This document shows, one piece after another, positions 1 to 7,934 of a DNA stretch of 64,000 bases; position 1 is the stretch's first letter; each line of letters starts with the position of its first letter. A program made the position numbers and the translations under genes. The stretch comes from CAVRRZ01 sp963723745. Its GTDB lineage: Bacteria > Actinomycetota > Actinomycetes > Mycobacteriales > Geodermatophilaceae. The stretch spans positions 744,001 through 808,000 of the forward strand of contig CAVRRZ010000001.1 in NCBI GenBank assembly GCA_963723745.1. The letters are read 5' to 3'. Below the pieces are notes generated by a model. The model worked only from the letters and a program-made list of their open reading frames with translations, was not told the origin of the DNA and made no database searches.

Positions 1-322
1 CGGACACGACGTACTCGAGGTGCGCGATACCGGCATCGACGGCCCGCACGGCACCACGGGGATTGGCGACCAGGGCCGACCAGTGCACGCCGGGCCATCG
101 GCCCAGTTCCGCGGCCACCTGATCCGCGTCGGCCAGCGACGGGACCGCCTTCGGCGACACGAACGACGTCACCTCGATCCGGCGGACGCCGGTGGCCACC
201 AGAGCCTCGAGCATGTCCAGCTTGGCCGCCAGCGGGACCGGCGCCTCCAGTTGCAGGCCGTCACGCATGCCCACCTCCCGGACGTCGACGTCCGAGGGCA
301 GCACGAGGTCGAAGTCGAACAC
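1..322 (-). CDS. Hydroxymethylglutaryl-CoA lyase-like protein, N-terminal part (runs off the window)
   Basis: The N-terminal ~107 residues of a TIM-barrel lyase of the HMGL family are visible; the rest lies outside the window. The reading frame shows VREVGMRDGLQLE followed by RRIEVTSFVSPKAVP and ADADQVAAEL. This is the order of conserved elements at the start of HMG-CoA lyases, which cleave HMG-CoA to acetoacetate and acetyl-CoA in leucine breakdown. The GTG at 322 is preceded by AGGAG at a 6-base spacing and is preferred; an in-frame ATG at 358 has a weaker ribosome site. It is transcribed away from the diguanylate cyclase gene. Related aldolase-type lyases cannot be excluded without the C-terminal half. 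Confidence 0.8.
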   Translation of the reverse strand, partial: MFDFDLVLPSDVDVREVGMRDGLQLEAPVPLAAKLDMLEALVATGVRRIEVTSFVSPKAVPSLADADQVAAELGRWPGVHWSALVANPRGAVRAVDAGIAHLEYVVS

Positions 323-477
323 CTGCGTCTCCTGTCCTGCGGTGGGTATGCACTCCATCCTGCCCGCAGACCCGTGGGCTGGTACCGAAGGAGTGATTCT
401 GAGCGGTGCGGGCCCGTCCACTGCCGGAAGTGTCCCCGTCGTCGCGCAAGATGGTGCCGGTGGAGAAGGAGGACGAC

Positions 478-1365
478 GTGACCGAGCCGGTCGACGCGCT
501 GCCGCCGGCCGACCGGCGCAGCGTGTTCGCCAATGCGCCGATGGGGGTGGCCCTGACGACGCCCGACGGCGTACTCGTCGACGTCAACCCGGCGCTGGGC
601 ACGATGCTCGGCCTCGCGACCGAGGACCTCGTGGGTCGCTCGGTCTTCGATCTCCTGCATCCGGACTCGACGGTCGCGACCCGCGAGGCGCACTCCACCC
701 TGATGGCCCAGCGCAGCCGGCCCATGAGGCACGAGACGTGTCTGGTCCGCGCCGACGGGACGGACCTGCCGGTCCAGGTCACGGCGTCCTGGGTCGATGC
801 AGGCCCCGAGGGGCAGGCGGCGCACCTGGTCGTGATCATCGAGGACATCACCGAGCGCAAGGCGCTCGAGGCCCAGCTCGTGCACCGCTCGCTGCACGAC
901 CCGCTCACCGGGCTGCCGAACCGGGTGCTGTTCCAGGACCGGCTCTGGCATGCGCTCAACCGGGGCAAGCGCGAGTGCACGCCGACGTGCGTGCTCATCA
1001 TCGACCTGGACAACTTCAAGGCGATCAACGACGAGCTCGGGCACCCCACCGGTGACCGCGTGCTGGTGGCCTTCGCCGACCGGCTGCGGTCGGTGCTCCG
1101 GGCCAGTGACACCGCCGCCCGGCTGGGCGGTGACGAGTTCAGCATCGTCTGCGAGAACACCGAGCCCGGAGACGCCGAGGTGCTCGCCGGTCGGCTGCGC
1201 GGCGCGGTGACCGAACCCCTGCAGATCAACGGCATCCCGGTGCGGTTGGGCATCAGCATCGGCGTGGGTGCCACCCCGGGCGGCGCCGATCCGGAGGAGG
1301 CCTACGAGCGCGTCGTCCGGGAGGCCGACGACGCGATGTACGCCGACAAGTCCGGCCGCCGCTGA
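478..1365 (+). CDS. PAS-GGDEF diguanylate cyclase
   Basis: A 295-residue protein with a PAS sensor domain (about residues 15-128, ending in the typical EDITERKALE) and a GGDEF domain (about 135-290). The active-site motif GGDEF is intact at 217-221, and an RASD sequence lies five residues before it, matching the RxxD inhibitory site. It should therefore make cyclic di-GMP from two GTP and be subject to product inhibition. No transmembrane segment is seen, so it is probably a cytosolic sensor; its ligand is unknown. The GTG at 478 is chosen because AGGAGG sits five bases upstream; an ATG at 451 and a GTG at 406 are weaker. No EAL domain is present. The gene ends at a strong hairpin facing a convergent MMPL gene. 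Confidence 0.93.
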   Translation: MTEPVDALPPADRRSVFANAPMGVALTTPDGVLVDVNPALGTMLGLATEDLVGRSVFDLLHPDSTVATREAHSTLMAQRSRPMRHETCLVRADGTDLPVQVTASWVDAGPEGQAAHLVVIIEDITERKALEAQLVHRSLHDPLTGLPNRVLFQDRLWHALNRGKRECTPTCVLIIDLDNFKAINDELGHPTGDRVLVAFADRLRSVLRASDTAARLGGDEFSIVCENTEPGDAEVLAGRLRGAVTEPLQINGIPVRLGISIGVGATPGGADPEEAYERVVREADDAMYADKSGRR

Positions 1366-1440
1366 CTGCCCGCCCGGCCGCTCAGCCGATCATGCTGTCG
1401 GTCGCCCAGGCGCGGACGCCCGGAGGCGGGAGCCGCGCCG

Positions 1441-1502
1441 TGGGGACGGGAGCCGCCGCGCACCGCGGCTCCCGTCCCCACCGGGGGCTCTCGTCCCCCC
1501 GG
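1441..1502. terminator. Twin hairpins between convergent genes (bidirectional terminator)
   Basis: The first hairpin has a perfect 16-bp stem (1441-1456 with 1465-1480) and an 8-base loop. A second, smaller stem of 7 bp (1481-1487 with 1496-1502) follows immediately. There is no T-run. The position between the ends of the cyclase gene and the MMPL gene suggests a shared terminator. Confidence 0.7.
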
Positions 1503-1532
1503 AGTCCGGAGCCCGGAGCCCTGGCCCGCCGC

Positions 1533-3785
1533 TCAGCGGTGAGCGGGCTCGGACCTCCGGGGCTCGGCCGGCGTCGGGACCGGCCCCAGCTTGGCGCCCT
1601 CGACGTCGACGTCGGGGAGCACCCGGTCCGCCCACCGGGGCAGCCACCACGCCGAGCGGCCGAGCAGGGCCAGCACCGCCGGCACCAGGGTCATCCGGAC
1701 GACGAAGGCGTCGACCAGGATGCCGACCGCCAGGCCGAACGCGATCGCCTTGACGATCACGTCCTCGATGGTCACGAAGCTGGCGAAGACCGAGAACATG
1801 ATCAGCGCGGCCGCGACGACCACCCGGGAGGCGTGCCGCGCCCCGGTGACCACGGCCGTCCTCGGGTCGGCGCCGTGCACGTACTCCTCGCGCATGCGTG
1901 AGACGAGGAAGACCTCGTAGTCCATGGCGAGCCCGAACAGCACCGCCATCAGGATCACCGGCAGGAAGCTGATCACCGGGCCCGTGGTGGGCACCCCGAA
2001 GACGTCGGAGAGCCACCCCCACTGGAAGACGGCCACGACCGCGCCGAACGACGCGGCGACCGAGAGCAGGAAGCCGACCGTCGCCTTGATCGGCACGAGG
2101 ACAGACCGGAACACCAGCAGGAGCAGCACCAACGCGAGCCCGACGACCACGACGGCGAACGGCAGCAGTGCGTCCTGCAGCCGGTCGGAGACGTCGATGG
2201 CCACCGCGGTCTGGCCGGTGACGGCCACGTCGCCGCCCGTGCGGTCCTCGATGCCGGGGGCACGGTCACGCAGGTCGGCGACGAGGTCGCTGGTCTCCTC
2301 CTCCTGCGGGCCGGTGCCCGGGATGACCGTGATCAGCGCCGCCCCGGCTCCCTCGGGCAACGGCTGCGGGAGCGCGTACGCCACGCCGTCCAGACCGCCC
2401 TCGAAGCGCCCGGTGAGGCCCTCCGGCCGGCCGCCGATCTCGACGGCCACCTCCTGCGCGGTCTGCTGCGCGGTGGCCGGGTCCAGGCCGTCGACCAGCA
2501 GCACCAGCGGTCCGTTGACGCCCGGCCCGAAGTACTCGCTGACCAGGTCGTAGGCCTGCCGTTGGGGAGTGTCCTCGGCCGCGGCGCTGTTGTCGGGCAG
2601 GGCCAGCGCCAGCTGGGGTGCCGGCAGGGCGAGCAGCCCGAGTCCGGCCAGCGTGAGCAGCACCGTGATCAGGGGACGCCGGGTGACCAGCCGGGCCCAC
2701 CGCTCGCCCGCCGAGCGCGCCGCGCCGCCGGTGCCCGACTCGGCCGAGGCGAGCTCGCGCCGCGCCGTCCGCGAGCCCGGCTTGGGCGCCATCCGCGCGC
2801 CGGCGAAGCCGAGCAGCGCGGGCAGCAGGGTGAGGGCGACCAGGACGGCGACGAGCACCGTGCCGGCCGCTCCCACGCCCATGACCGTGAGGAAGGGGAT
2901 GTTGACGACGGCGAGGCCGGACAGTGCGATGACGACGGTCAGCCCCGCGAAGACGACGGCCGATCCGGCGGTGCCGGTGGCGCGGGCGGTCGACTCCTCG
3001 GGGTCCATGCCACCGGCCAGCTGCGTCCGGTGCCGGGACAGCAGGAACAACGCGTAGTCGATGCCGACCGCCAGGCCGATCATCAGCGCCAGCGTGGGCG
3101 CGGTCGACGACAGCGTGATGGCGCCGGACACGGCCAGCAGCCCACCCAGACCCACGCCGACGCCGACCAGGGCCGTCAGCAGGTTCATGCCGGCGGCCAG
3201 CAGCGAACCGAAGGTGATGATCAGGACGGCCACGGCGACGAGGACGCCGATGAACTCGGTCGCGCTGATCTGCACCGCCGTCGTCCCGAAGGCGTTGCCG
3301 CCGACCGCGGCCTCGAGCCCGGCGTCCTCGGCGGTCTCGGTGACCTCCACGAGCTCGTCGAGGCTGGCCCGGTCGAGCTCCTCCAGCGGCACGTCGAAGG
3401 CGACCGTGGCGATGCCGGCCCGCCCGTCGGGGCTCACCGACCGGGTCGCGAAGGGGTCCGCGACCTCGCTCACCTGCGGGACCGCCGCTGCTGCCTGCAC
3501 CACGGCGGAGACGGCCTGCGCGTACTCGGGGTCGCCGACGCTCGCCCCCTCCGGCGCCACGAACACGATCTGCGCGCTCACGCCCCCGGCCGCCGGCGAC
3601 AGCTCGTTCAGCCGGTCCAGCGCCTCCTGCGACTCCGAGCCCGGGATCGTGAACTCGTCGTCGAACTGGCCGCCGACCGTCGCGACGAGCGCGATGATGC
3701 CCGCCAGGACGGCAACCCAGATGGCGGCGACCACCCCGCGGTGGCGGTAGCAGGCGCGGCCCAGCCGGGCGAGGAACGAGCTCAT
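1533..3785 (-). CDS. MMPL/RND family membrane transporter
   Basis: A 750-residue transporter with the two-fold RND layout: one N-terminal helix (about residues 15-37), a large external domain, five further helices, then a repeat of the same plan. The signature segments GIDYALFLLSRHR and AMDYEVFLVSRMREEY, each with the Asp-Tyr pair used for proton coupling, are present. The family exports lipids, drugs or siderophores using the proton gradient; the substrate here is unknown. The ATG at 3785 lies 21 bases after the stop of an upstream TetR gene on the same strand. The two are probably one transcript, with the TetR protein controlling the pump. Confidence 0.93.
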   Translation of the reverse strand: MSSFLARLGRACYRHRGVVAAIWVAVLAGIIALVATVGGQFDDEFTIPGSESQEALDRLNELSPAAGGVSAQIVFVAPEGASVGDPEYAQAVSAVVQAAAAVPQVSEVADPFATRSVSPDGRAGIATVAFDVPLEELDRASLDELVEVTETAEDAGLEAAVGGNAFGTTAVQISATEFIGVLVAVAVLIITFGSLLAAGMNLLTALVGVGVGLGGLLAVSGAITLSSTAPTLALMIGLAVGIDYALFLLSRHRTQLAGGMDPEESTARATGTAGSAVVFAGLTVVIALSGLAVVNIPFLTVMGVGAAGTVLVAVLVALTLLPALLGFAGARMAPKPGSRTARRELASAESGTGGAARSAGERWARLVTRRPLITVLLTLAGLGLLALPAPQLALALPDNSAAAEDTPQRQAYDLVSEYFGPGVNGPLVLLVDGLDPATAQQTAQEVAVEIGGRPEGLTGRFEGGLDGVAYALPQPLPEGAGAALITVIPGTGPQEEETSDLVADLRDRAPGIEDRTGGDVAVTGQTAVAIDVSDRLQDALLPFAVVVVGLALVLLLLVFRSVLVPIKATVGFLLSVAASFGAVVAVFQWGWLSDVFGVPTTGPVISFLPVILMAVLFGLAMDYEVFLVSRMREEYVHGADPRTAVVTGARHASRVVVAAALIMFSVFASFVTIEDVIVKAIAFGLAVGILVDAFVVRMTLVPAVLALLGRSAWWLPRWADRVLPDVDVEGAKLGPVPTPAEPRRSEPAHR

Positions 3786-3806
3786 GGGGTGGGTTCTCTC
3801 TCGGGT

Positions 3807-4424
3807 TCAGTCGCGGGTGACGGCGTTGCGGAGGAGCAGGAGCAGGGTGTCGCGTTCGAGGTCGTCGTCCGGACCGCCGCCGATCTGGGCGAGGACGCAG
3901 CCGTCGTGGACGGCGAGCACGGCCCGAGCCAGCCGTCCGGCCGGCACGGCGAGGCGGAGCCGGGTGCGGGCCGACGTCTCGTCGATGAGCCGGGTGAGGT
4001 CGGCCAGCATCGCGGCACTGTGCGCGCGCAGCGCGGTCGCGGCCTCGGGCGAGCGGGCGGCGTGCAGCCGGTACTCGGTGTGCACCAGCACCCAGGTGCG
4101 GTCGGTGCGGAAGGCGGCCAGGCAGCGGTCGACCGCGGTGGTGACCGGATCCGCTTCGTGCTCGATGCCGGCGAGCTGCTCGCGGGCGCGGGCCAGGTTG
4201 CGCTCGGACTCGCGGGCGAACAGCGCGGCGAACAGCTCGTCCCGCGTGCGGAAGCTGGAGTAGAAAGCGCCCCGTGTGAAGCCGCCCCGGCGGCACACGT
4301 CCTCGACGCTCGCGGCGGCGAACCCGATCTCGGCGAAGGTCTCGAGCGCGGCGTCGAGCAGGCGTTCGACGGTCGCCTCGCGGCGGCGCTTGGGCCGCTC
4401 GTCGAGCACGTCACCCGCCGTCAC
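3807..4424 (-). CDS. TetR family transcriptional regulator
   Basis: A 205-residue protein with an N-terminal helix-turn-helix (about residues 15-62; the recognition region reads TRGAFYSSFRTRDELF) typical of TetR repressors. The C-terminal ligand domain is variable and its effector cannot be predicted. The start is a GTG at 4424. The gene stands directly upstream of the MMPL transporter on the same strand, the usual arrangement for a repressor that controls both itself and an efflux pump. A GTATC-type inverted repeat just upstream of the start is a plausible operator. Confidence 0.92.
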   Translation of the reverse strand: MTAGDVLDERPKRRREATVERLLDAALETFAEIGFAAASVEDVCRRGGFTRGAFYSSFRTRDELFAALFARESERNLARAREQLAGIEHEADPVTTAVDRCLAAFRTDRTWVLVHTEYRLHAARSPEAATALRAHSAAMLADLTRLIDETSARTRLRLAVPAGRLARAVLAVHDGCVLAQIGGGPDDDLERDTLLLLLRNAVTRD

Positions 4425-4434
4425 GATGCAGCAG

Positions 4435-4458
4435 TGTATCGGATACGCGCCTGTATCA
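4435..4458. promoter_or_regulatory. Candidate TetR operator
   Basis: The sequence GTATCGGATAC (4436-4446) is an inverted repeat with arms GTATC and GATAC around one base, and a further GTATC half-site follows at 4453. It lies 12 bases upstream of the TetR start codon, where an autoregulatory operator is expected. Binding is inferred. Confidence 0.45.
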
Positions 4459-4473
4459 AGGGGAAGTCGTCGC

Positions 4474-5196
4474 TCAGCGGAGCCTGGGATGCTGGGCGCT
4501 GGCGAATTGAGGCCGCTCGGACAAGAGATCGTCGATAGGGGACTTCGCCGCCACCCAGGCCGCGGCGTCCGTCGAGATCCAACGGGCGAGTTCTACGGCG
4601 GCAACCAAGTCTCGACGCAGATCACGACGGTGTATCGGCTCGTGGTGTGCGGCGCGGTTGCGAACGAACGCAAGACGCTGCAGTCGGTCCTCGACCTCGG
4701 ATCGGCGCACACGCAGATCGACCGCGCCCAGTGGAAAGGCGCCGCTCGTCGCCGGTACCCACAGAGATGTCAGATACCGCGATGCGGCGAGGTACCGCCA
4801 GAAACCGAAAGTGAGCTCTGCGACGACCTTGCCGTGCACCTCAGGGTTGCGCCCATATCGCGTAGCACGGTGCCGGGCTTTCGAGACGTCGTTGCGGCCT
4901 TGCTCATCGAGGGGCGCCTCGTCGAACCATGACGGAGCGCCGGGCCGCCGTCTCGCCCATGTCCGGAGTTGTTGGTCGAACGAGTTCCGAACGATCACTT
5001 CGATCATCCCGGTGAGGGTCATTACGCCCGCCGACGCGCGCATGTTCCACTCATAGAGGCGGAAGGCGCCAGCTGTGTCCCCGCTGGCCGCGTCGAGGTA
5101 GGAGCCGAGGCGCTCCACGGTGAGGCAGTCACGGATGGCGGCGTAATCCCATGCATCGCCCGGCGCGGCCCCGCTGGAGTCAGGCTGACTTGACAA
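4474..5196 (-). CDS. Abi-like HEPN domain protein
   Basis: A 240-residue cytosolic protein that resembles the Abi family of abortive-infection proteins. The region around AAIRDCLTVERLGSYL, the central LYEWN...VIVRNSFDQ and the C-terminal RNRAAHHEP give the usual order for this group. RNRAAH fits the RX4-6H active-site motif of HEPN ribonucleases, so RNA cleavage during stress or phage attack is possible. The TTG at 5196 is chosen because GGGAGGAG lies six bases upstream, a very strong ribosome site; longer frames have none. Base composition looks lower in GC than the neighbours, and no partner antitoxin (MNT or similar) adjoins it, which suggests acquisition as a single gene. Function is inferred. 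Confidence 0.7.
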   Translation of the reverse strand: MSSQPDSSGAAPGDAWDYAAIRDCLTVERLGSYLDAASGDTAGAFRLYEWNMRASAGVMTLTGMIEVIVRNSFDQQLRTWARRRPGAPSWFDEAPLDEQGRNDVSKARHRATRYGRNPEVHGKVVAELTFGFWRYLAASRYLTSLWVPATSGAFPLGAVDLRVRRSEVEDRLQRLAFVRNRAAHHEPIHRRDLRRDLVAAVELARWISTDAAAWVAAKSPIDDLLSERPQFASAQHPRLR

Positions 5197-5224
5197 GCCG
5201 GACTCCTCCCGTATCTTGGTTCGC

Positions 5225-5271
5225 GAAGACCCCGGAACGATCCCTGGCGCAAGCCACATCGCCGGGGTTTC
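5225..5271. terminator. Interrupted long hairpin downstream of pgm
   Basis: ACCCCGG (5229-5235) pairs with CCGGGGT (5262-5268). Inside this stem, CGAT/ATCG and TGGC/GCCA pairs continue the helix, and outer CGAA/TTCG bases extend it. It sits between the stop of pgm and the start of the HEPN gene on the same strand. It could end pgm transcription or serve as a leader structure for the HEPN gene. Confidence 0.45.
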
Positions 5272-5317
5272 GTCTTGCACGCAGTGACGAAACCGTCCCG
5301 ACACGCCAGCTCGCCGG

Positions 5318-6952
5318 TCAGCCGCCCAGGGCCGCGGTCACGACGGCGCGCGCCTCCTCCTGGACCTGGCCGAGGTGCTCGGGGCCGCGGAAGGACTCGG
5401 CATAGATCTTGTAGACGTCCTCGGTGCCCGACGGTCGGGCGGCGAACCACGCGTTCTCGGTCGTCACCTTCAGCCCGCCGATGGCGGCGCCGTTGCCCGG
5501 CGCGCTGGTCAGCTTGGCGGTGATCGGCTCGCCGGCCAGTTCGGTGGCGGCGACGTCGTCCGGCGAGAGTTTGGCCAGCGCCGCCTTCTGCGCGCGGTCG
5601 GCCGGCGCGTCGATGCGGGCGTAGGCGGACTCCCCGAACTCCCGGGTCAGCTCGCCGTGCAGCTGCGAGGGGGACCGTCCCGTCACGGCCTGCATCTCCG
5701 AGGCCAGCAGGGCCAGCAGGATGCCGTCCTTGTCCGTCGTCCAGACGCTGCCGTCACGGCGCAGGAACGACGCCCCGGCCGACTCCTCCCCGCCGAACCC
5801 GATCGACCCGTCGAGCAGGCCCGGCACGAACCACTTGAACCCGACCGGCACCTCGACCAGCCGCCGGCCCATGTCGGCGACCACCCGGTCGATGAGCGAG
5901 CTCGACACCAGCGTCTTGCCCACGGCGGTGTCCTTCGACCAGCCCGGGCGGTGGCTGAGCAGGTACGCGATCGCCACGGCCAGGAAGTGGTTGGGATTCA
6001 TCAGCCCGGCGTCGGGAGTGACGATGCCGTGCCGGTCGGCATCGGCATCGTTGCCGGTGGCGACGGCGAACTCGGCCCTCCGGCCGACGAGCGAGGCCAT
6101 GGCCGACGGCGACGAGCAGTCCATCCGGATCTTGCCGTCCCAGTCCAGCGTCATGAACCGCCAGGTCGGGTCGACCAGCGGGTTGACCACGGTGAGATCG
6201 AGCCGGTGCCGTTCGGCGATCACCGCCCAGTAGTCGACGCTCGCCCCGCCCAGCGGGTCGGCGCCGATCCGGATCCCGGCCTCCCGGACGGCGTCGAGGT
6301 CGAGCACGTTCGGCAGGTCGTCGACGTAGTCGCCGAGGAAGTCGTGCGCGGTCGCGGCGGCACGCGCCTGGTCCAGCGGCACCCGGCGGACGCCGGAGAG
6401 CCCCGCCCGCAGCAGCTCGTTCGCACGGTCGGCGATCGTCGTCGTCGCGTCGGTGTCGGCCGGTCCGCCGGACGGCGGGTTGTACTTGAACCCGCCGTCG
6501 CGGGGCGGGTTGTGCGACGGGGTGACGACGATGCCGTCGGCCAGACCCGAGGTCTTGCCGGCGTTGGCGCGCAGGATCGCGTGGCTGACCGCCGGCGTGG
6601 GCGTGTACCGGCCCGCCCCGTCGATCAGGACGGTGACGTCGTTGGCGGCCAGCACCTCGAGCGCACTGGCCCACGCCGGCTCGGACAGTGCATGGGTGTC
6701 CTTGCCGAGGAACAGCGGGCCGTCGTAGCCCTGGGCCTTGCGGTACTCGCAGATGGCCTGCGTGGTGGCGAGGATGTGCGCCTCGTTGAACGCGGCGTCG
6801 AAGGCCGAGCCGCGGTGCCCGCTCGTGCCGAAGGCCACCTGCTGCGCGGGCTCGGCCGGGTCGGGCTCCACCGTGTAGTAGGCGGTGACCAACGATGCGA
6901 CGTCGATCAGGTCACTGGGCTGGGCGGTCTGACCGGCGCGGGGGTCGCTCAT
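5318..6952 (-). CDS. pgm: Phosphoglucomutase (alpha-D-glucose-phosphate specific)
   Basis: A 544-residue phosphohexomutase that interconverts glucose 1-phosphate and glucose 6-phosphate, feeding glycogen/trehalose and nucleotide-sugar synthesis. The active-site serine loop TPSHNP is at about residues 144-149, the metal-binding loop appears as NDADADRHG, the sugar loop as GGEESAGASF and the phosphate-binding loop as RPSGTED. The N-terminal GTSGHRG is typical of the E. coli Pgm type. The ATG at 6952 is preferred because it gives the usual N-terminus; an upstream in-frame start at 7000 would run into the large palindrome. It stands alone, transcribed leftward. Confidence 0.97.
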   Translation of the reverse strand: MSDPRAGQTAQPSDLIDVASLVTAYYTVEPDPAEPAQQVAFGTSGHRGSAFDAAFNEAHILATTQAICEYRKAQGYDGPLFLGKDTHALSEPAWASALEVLAANDVTVLIDGAGRYTPTPAVSHAILRANAGKTSGLADGIVVTPSHNPPRDGGFKYNPPSGGPADTDATTTIADRANELLRAGLSGVRRVPLDQARAAATAHDFLGDYVDDLPNVLDLDAVREAGIRIGADPLGGASVDYWAVIAERHRLDLTVVNPLVDPTWRFMTLDWDGKIRMDCSSPSAMASLVGRRAEFAVATGNDADADRHGIVTPDAGLMNPNHFLAVAIAYLLSHRPGWSKDTAVGKTLVSSSLIDRVVADMGRRLVEVPVGFKWFVPGLLDGSIGFGGEESAGASFLRRDGSVWTTDKDGILLALLASEMQAVTGRSPSQLHGELTREFGESAYARIDAPADRAQKAALAKLSPDDVAATELAGEPITAKLTSAPGNGAAIGGLKVTTENAWFAARPSGTEDVYKIYAESFRGPEHLGQVQEEARAVVTAALGG

Positions 6953-6976
6953 GCCGCAGATCTTGGCTGCCACAGG

Positions 6977-7034
6977 CGAGATCTGCACCCTCGTACGCAT
7001 CCGGGCGCCGAAGCGTACGAGTGTGCAGATCTCG
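6977..7034. terminator. 22-bp inverted repeat between two co-directional genes
   Basis: The arms 6977-6998 and 7013-7034 match in 21 of 22 positions and enclose a 14-base loop. The structure begins directly after the stop codon of the hydrolase gene and ends 24 bases before the pgm start on the same strand. It may terminate the hydrolase transcript and insulate pgm. No T-run follows. Confidence 0.65.
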
Positions 7035-7868
7035 TCAGGCCTCCACGGTCGCCAGGAACCGGCGCAGGGCCTCGGTGAAGATCTCCGGCTGCTCCGAGTG
7101 CACCCAGTGCCCGGCGTTCTTGATCGTCAGGAGCCGGGTCGCCGGGAACAGCGCGTCCATCCGCTCCCGGTCCTCCGGGAGCACGTAGGTCGAGTCGGCG
7201 CCCGCGATCCACAGCACCGGGCCGTCGTACGTCGCCCCCTCCGGCGGCTCCGGAAAACCGCGCAGGTGCTCGAGGTCCCGCTGGAGGGCCTCGAGGTTCA
7301 GCCGCCACCTCCAGCCCTCACCCGAGCGGTCCCGCACGAGGCTCTGCAACAGGAAGCCGCGCACCATGTCACTGCCGACAGCGGGCTTCAGCGCTGCGTC
7401 GCACGCCTCCCGCGTCTCCAGCGACTCCAGGTCCATCGCCCGCATCGCCGCGATGTAGCCGGCGAAGGGCGAGGCCTCCTCGTCCGGGTCGTCGGTGCGC
7501 CCGCCGCGCACGGGGTACTCGACCGGCGCGACGTCGACGACGACCAGCGCGCGCAGCAGTTCCGGACGGCGCAGCGCGAGCGTCATCGCAGCCTTGCCGC
7601 CCATCGAGTGCCCGACCAGCGTGACCGGCTCGTCGTAGGTCTCGAACTCGGCGGCCAGCATGTCGGCCATGTCCACGTAGTCGACCGTGTCGGTCCAGGG
7701 CGAGTGCCCGTGGTTGGGCAGGTCGACGAGGGTCACCCGGTGCCCGTCGGTCAGGCCCTTCGCGATCGTCGTCCAGTTGCGGCCCTGGCCGAACAGGCCG
7801 TGCACGAAGGCGACCCGCGGACCGGCCTCCCCCAGGACCCGCGTCGCCAGTCGATCGTCCTCGCTCAT
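7035..7868 (-). CDS. Alpha/beta-fold hydrolase
   Basis: A 277-residue hydrolase with the nucleophile elbow GHSMGG (Ser88), the oxyanion-hole segment VHGLFGQGRNW near residue 22, an acidic residue in WIAGADSTYV and the C-terminal histidine in NAGHWVHSE, so the Ser-Asp-His triad is complete. The pattern resembles YbfF-type esterases and related thioesterases. The substrate cannot be read from the sequence. The ATG at 7868 begins MSEDDR. The gene is divergent from the helicase gene, with 66 bases between the two starts. Confidence 0.9.
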   Translation of the reverse strand: MSEDDRLATRVLGEAGPRVAFVHGLFGQGRNWTTIAKGLTDGHRVTLVDLPNHGHSPWTDTVDYVDMADMLAAEFETYDEPVTLVGHSMGGKAAMTLALRRPELLRALVVVDVAPVEYPVRGGRTDDPDEEASPFAGYIAAMRAMDLESLETREACDAALKPAVGSDMVRGFLLQSLVRDRSGEGWRWRLNLEALQRDLEHLRGFPEPPEGATYDGPVLWIAGADSTYVLPEDRERMDALFPATRLLTIKNAGHWVHSEQPEIFTEALRRFLATVEA

Positions 7869-7934
7869 CCGGCGATTCCACCAGAGACCGTCGGCAGCGG
7901 CGTCTAGCGTCCCCCCGGAAGCCGAGGAGGTGGC

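Noticed and set aside
3784..4538. Plus-strand frames antisense to the TetR gene
   Set aside because: The minus-strand TetR protein has a clear helix-turn-helix; the antisense frames lack any family features.
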